A stretch of DNA of 64,000 nucleotides from Microvirga ossetica. GTDB lineage: Bacteria > Pseudomonadota > Alphaproteobacteria > Rhizobiales > Beijerinckiaceae. The notes under the pieces are model-generated. The model saw nothing but the letters and a program-made list of their open reading frames with translations. It did not search any database and had not been told where the DNA came from. The stretch is from positions 4,187,501-4,251,500 of the forward strand of contig NZ_CP016616.1 of NCBI RefSeq assembly GCF_002741015.1, written 5' to 3'. Below, piece by piece: positions 62,834-64,000 of the stretch. How positions within the stretch are numbered: the first letter of the stretch is position 1; every line of letters begins with the position of its first letter. The translations under genes were made by a program, and so were the position numbers.

Positions 62834-63857
62834 GGTGCGGCCTCCGCAGCAGGCCCATGATGCCGCCCCTGACGAACAGGACGATCAGGATGAGGAGGGG
62901 GCCGAACACCATCTTCCAGTTCTCCGCCAGATGAGCACGGGTGCCCTCGGCGAGAAAGAAGCTTAGGCCATGCAGGATTTCCGGAAGGAATTCCTCCAGC
63001 AGCAGGAAGGCGGCAGCCCCGATGATGGCGCCATGCAGGGAGCCGAGCCCGCCGAGCACGACCATGAAAATCAGCTCGCCGGAACGCTGCCAGGTCATGA
63101 AGGACGGGCTGACGAACTCCGCCTGGTTTGCCAGCAGGCATCCGGCAAGCCCCGCCATCATGCCGCTGAGCACATAGGCGGCGAGCTGAAAGCGCAGGGG
63201 CTGGTAGCCGATGGCTTCCATGCGAATGGCGTTCTCCCGTGTGCCGCGCAGGACCCGGCCGAACCTGGAGGCGACAATCGATCTGGAGAACACATAGGCT
63301 CCGAAAAGGCAGAGCAGGCAGGCCCAGTAGAGGGCGAAATCGTTCTTCAGAATGTCAGTACCCGCGACGAGGCTGCGCGACGACAACGTCATGCCGTCAT
63401 CGCCTCCATAAGTGGCCAGCGATGTGGCGAGAAAGTACAGCATCTGCCCGAAGGCGAGGGTGATCATGATGAAATAGACGCCCTTCGTCCGCAGCGAGAT
63501 CGCTCCCGTGACAAGGGCGAAAGCTGCCGAGGCCGCCAGTGCGACGGGAATTTGCACGAGCAGATCCTCGCTGCCATGGCTCGCCAGAATGCCGACCGCA
63601 TAACCTCCGATGCCCAGGAAGGCCGCATGACCAAAGCTCACGAGGGCGCCGTAGCCGAGGATGAGGTCGAGCGCCATGGCGGCGATGCCGAAGATCATCA
63701 CCCGGGTCAGCAGGGACAGGACATAGCCTTCCGCACCGGAGAACACGGCGAGGAGCGGTGCCGCTGCAAAGGCGGCGAAGAGGACGATGGGGACGATCTC
63801 GAGCCGCGTGGTGAGCGATGGCATGGGAGCTGAGGGCGTTTCTGCGAGTTCGGTCAT
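62826..63857 (-). CDS. livM: Branched-chain amino acid type ABC transporter permease (LivM)
   Basis: A 343-residue permease with about ten hydrophobic segments. GYGALVSFGHAAFLGIGGYA is the LivM hallmark and VVLGGLGSLHGAIIGAAAFL the second conserved loop; ENAIRMEAIGYQPLRFQLAA is the cytoplasmic coupling region. ATG 63857 is nine bases after the livH stop. It would pair with LivH to form the channel. Confidence 0.94.
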   Translation of the reverse strand: MTELAETPSAPMPSLTTRLEIVPIVLFAAFAAAPLLAVFSGAEGYVLSLLTRVMIFGIAAMALDLILGYGALVSFGHAAFLGIGGYAVGILASHGSEDLLVQIPVALAASAAFALVTGAISLRTKGVYFIMITLAFGQMLYFLATSLATYGGDDGMTLSSRSLVAGTDILKNDFALYWACLLCLFGAYVFSRSIVASRFGRVLRGTRENAIRMEAIGYQPLRFQLAAYVLSGMMAGLAGCLLANQAEFVSPSFMTWQRSGELIFMVVLGGLGSLHGAIIGAAAFLLLEEFLPEILHGLSFFLAEGTRAHLAENWKMVFGPLLILIVLFVRGGIMGLLRRPHHG

Positions 63858-63866
63858 GGTCGCACC

Positions 63867-64000
63867 CTAGCGCTTCACGGGAAACAGGCCGGAGGGGCGG
63901 AAGAACAGCACCGCAGCCATGAAGATATAGATCAGCATCGGCGCGATGGCGCGGCCGGTCTGGCTTGCAGCCGCCGGATCGAGAAAGAGCCGCAGCAGAT
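63867..64000 (-). CDS. livH: Branched-chain amino acid type ABC transporter permease LivH (partial)
   Basis: Only the last 44 codons are inside the window. They read as a C-terminal membrane helix and tail, APMLIYIFMAAVLFFRPSGL then FPVKR and a TAG stop, as expected for LivH. The gene continues beyond the right edge. It lies nine bases upstream of livM. Confidence 0.8.
   Translation of the reverse strand, partial: LLRLFLDPAAASQTGRAIAPMLIYIFMAAVLFFRPSGLFPVKR

Noticed and set aside
1-64000. tRNA, rRNA, CRISPR, prophage or insertion sequences
   Set aside because: Reading through both strands gave no cloverleaf, array of spaced repeats, transposase or phage gene that I could recognise.

Overview
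The window is GC-rich, densely packed chromosomal DNA, read as an alphaproteobacterium of the order Hyphomicrobiales, probably a Methylobacteriaceae/Microvirga-like soil or plant-associated heterotroph. This placement is inferred from overall protein character, the urt-ure arrangement, an EcfG-type promoter and dispersed intergenic palindromes; no rRNA or other marker gene is present. I saw no tRNA or rRNA genes, CRISPR array, insertion sequence, phage gene or plasmid function. The edges cut two genes: an FAD-linked oxidase at the left and livH at the right.

Layout. (1) 1-6.4 kb: a sugar-acid-type catabolic cluster with a truncated GlcD-like oxidase and an enolase-superfamily dehydratase leftward, and a TRAP transporter (dctQMP-like) plus a DenD-like NAD-dependent dehydrogenase rightward. 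(2) 6.4-12 kb: small hypothetical genes, a globin-coupled chemotaxis sensor, an HtrA-like protein that has lost all three catalytic residues, an aldo/keto reductase and an inositol-monophosphatase-family protein. (3) 12-18.3 kb: an amino-acid or dipeptide catabolic cluster with a YheO/DauR-type regulator, two divergent paralogous aminotransferases, an M20 metallopeptidase, a threonine-dehydratase-like PLP enzyme and an ornithine-cyclodeaminase-family protein. A repeated half-site operator lies between the divergent arms. (4) 18.3-26.4 kb: hypothetical proteins, serA, a structured 570-bp gap, an O-antigen-ligase-family membrane protein, and a trio like E. coli ybhP/ybhN/ybhO(clsB). (5) 26.7-43.1 kb: a large glycogen and trehalose locus. 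glgC-glgA run rightward; treZ, a malQ-treY fusion, glgB and glgX run leftward; a second glycogen-synthase-like gene diverges from treZ. The treZ promoter matches the alphaproteobacterial general-stress sigma factor (EcfG) consensus. (6) 43.1-54.4 kb: urea import and hydrolysis, urtABCDE-ureD-ureAB(fused)-ureCEFG-hupE/ureJ, with a sigma-54 promoter before urtA. (7) 54.5-61.4 kb: a secreted Gly/Asn-rich protein, SelO, intergenic palindromes, small proteins, an L,D-transpeptidase, a histidine phosphatase and a formamidase-like hydrolase. (8) 61.4-64 kb: a branched-chain-amino-acid-type ABC transporter (livFGM and partial livH).

How the genes fit together. The urea block is a complete nitrogen-scavenging unit: ATP-driven urea capture, cytoplasmic urease and its nickel-loading chaperones, probably switched on under nitrogen limitation. 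The glycogen/trehalose block makes ADP-glucose, polymerises, branches and debranches glycogen, and diverts maltodextrin ends to trehalose through TreY and TreZ, apparently under stress control. The most likely under-described items are the aminotransferase/M20/EutB-C-like cluster, the HtrA-like pseudoprotease, the giant MalQ-TreY fusion, and the structured non-coding stretches near 21.3 and 57.3 kb.
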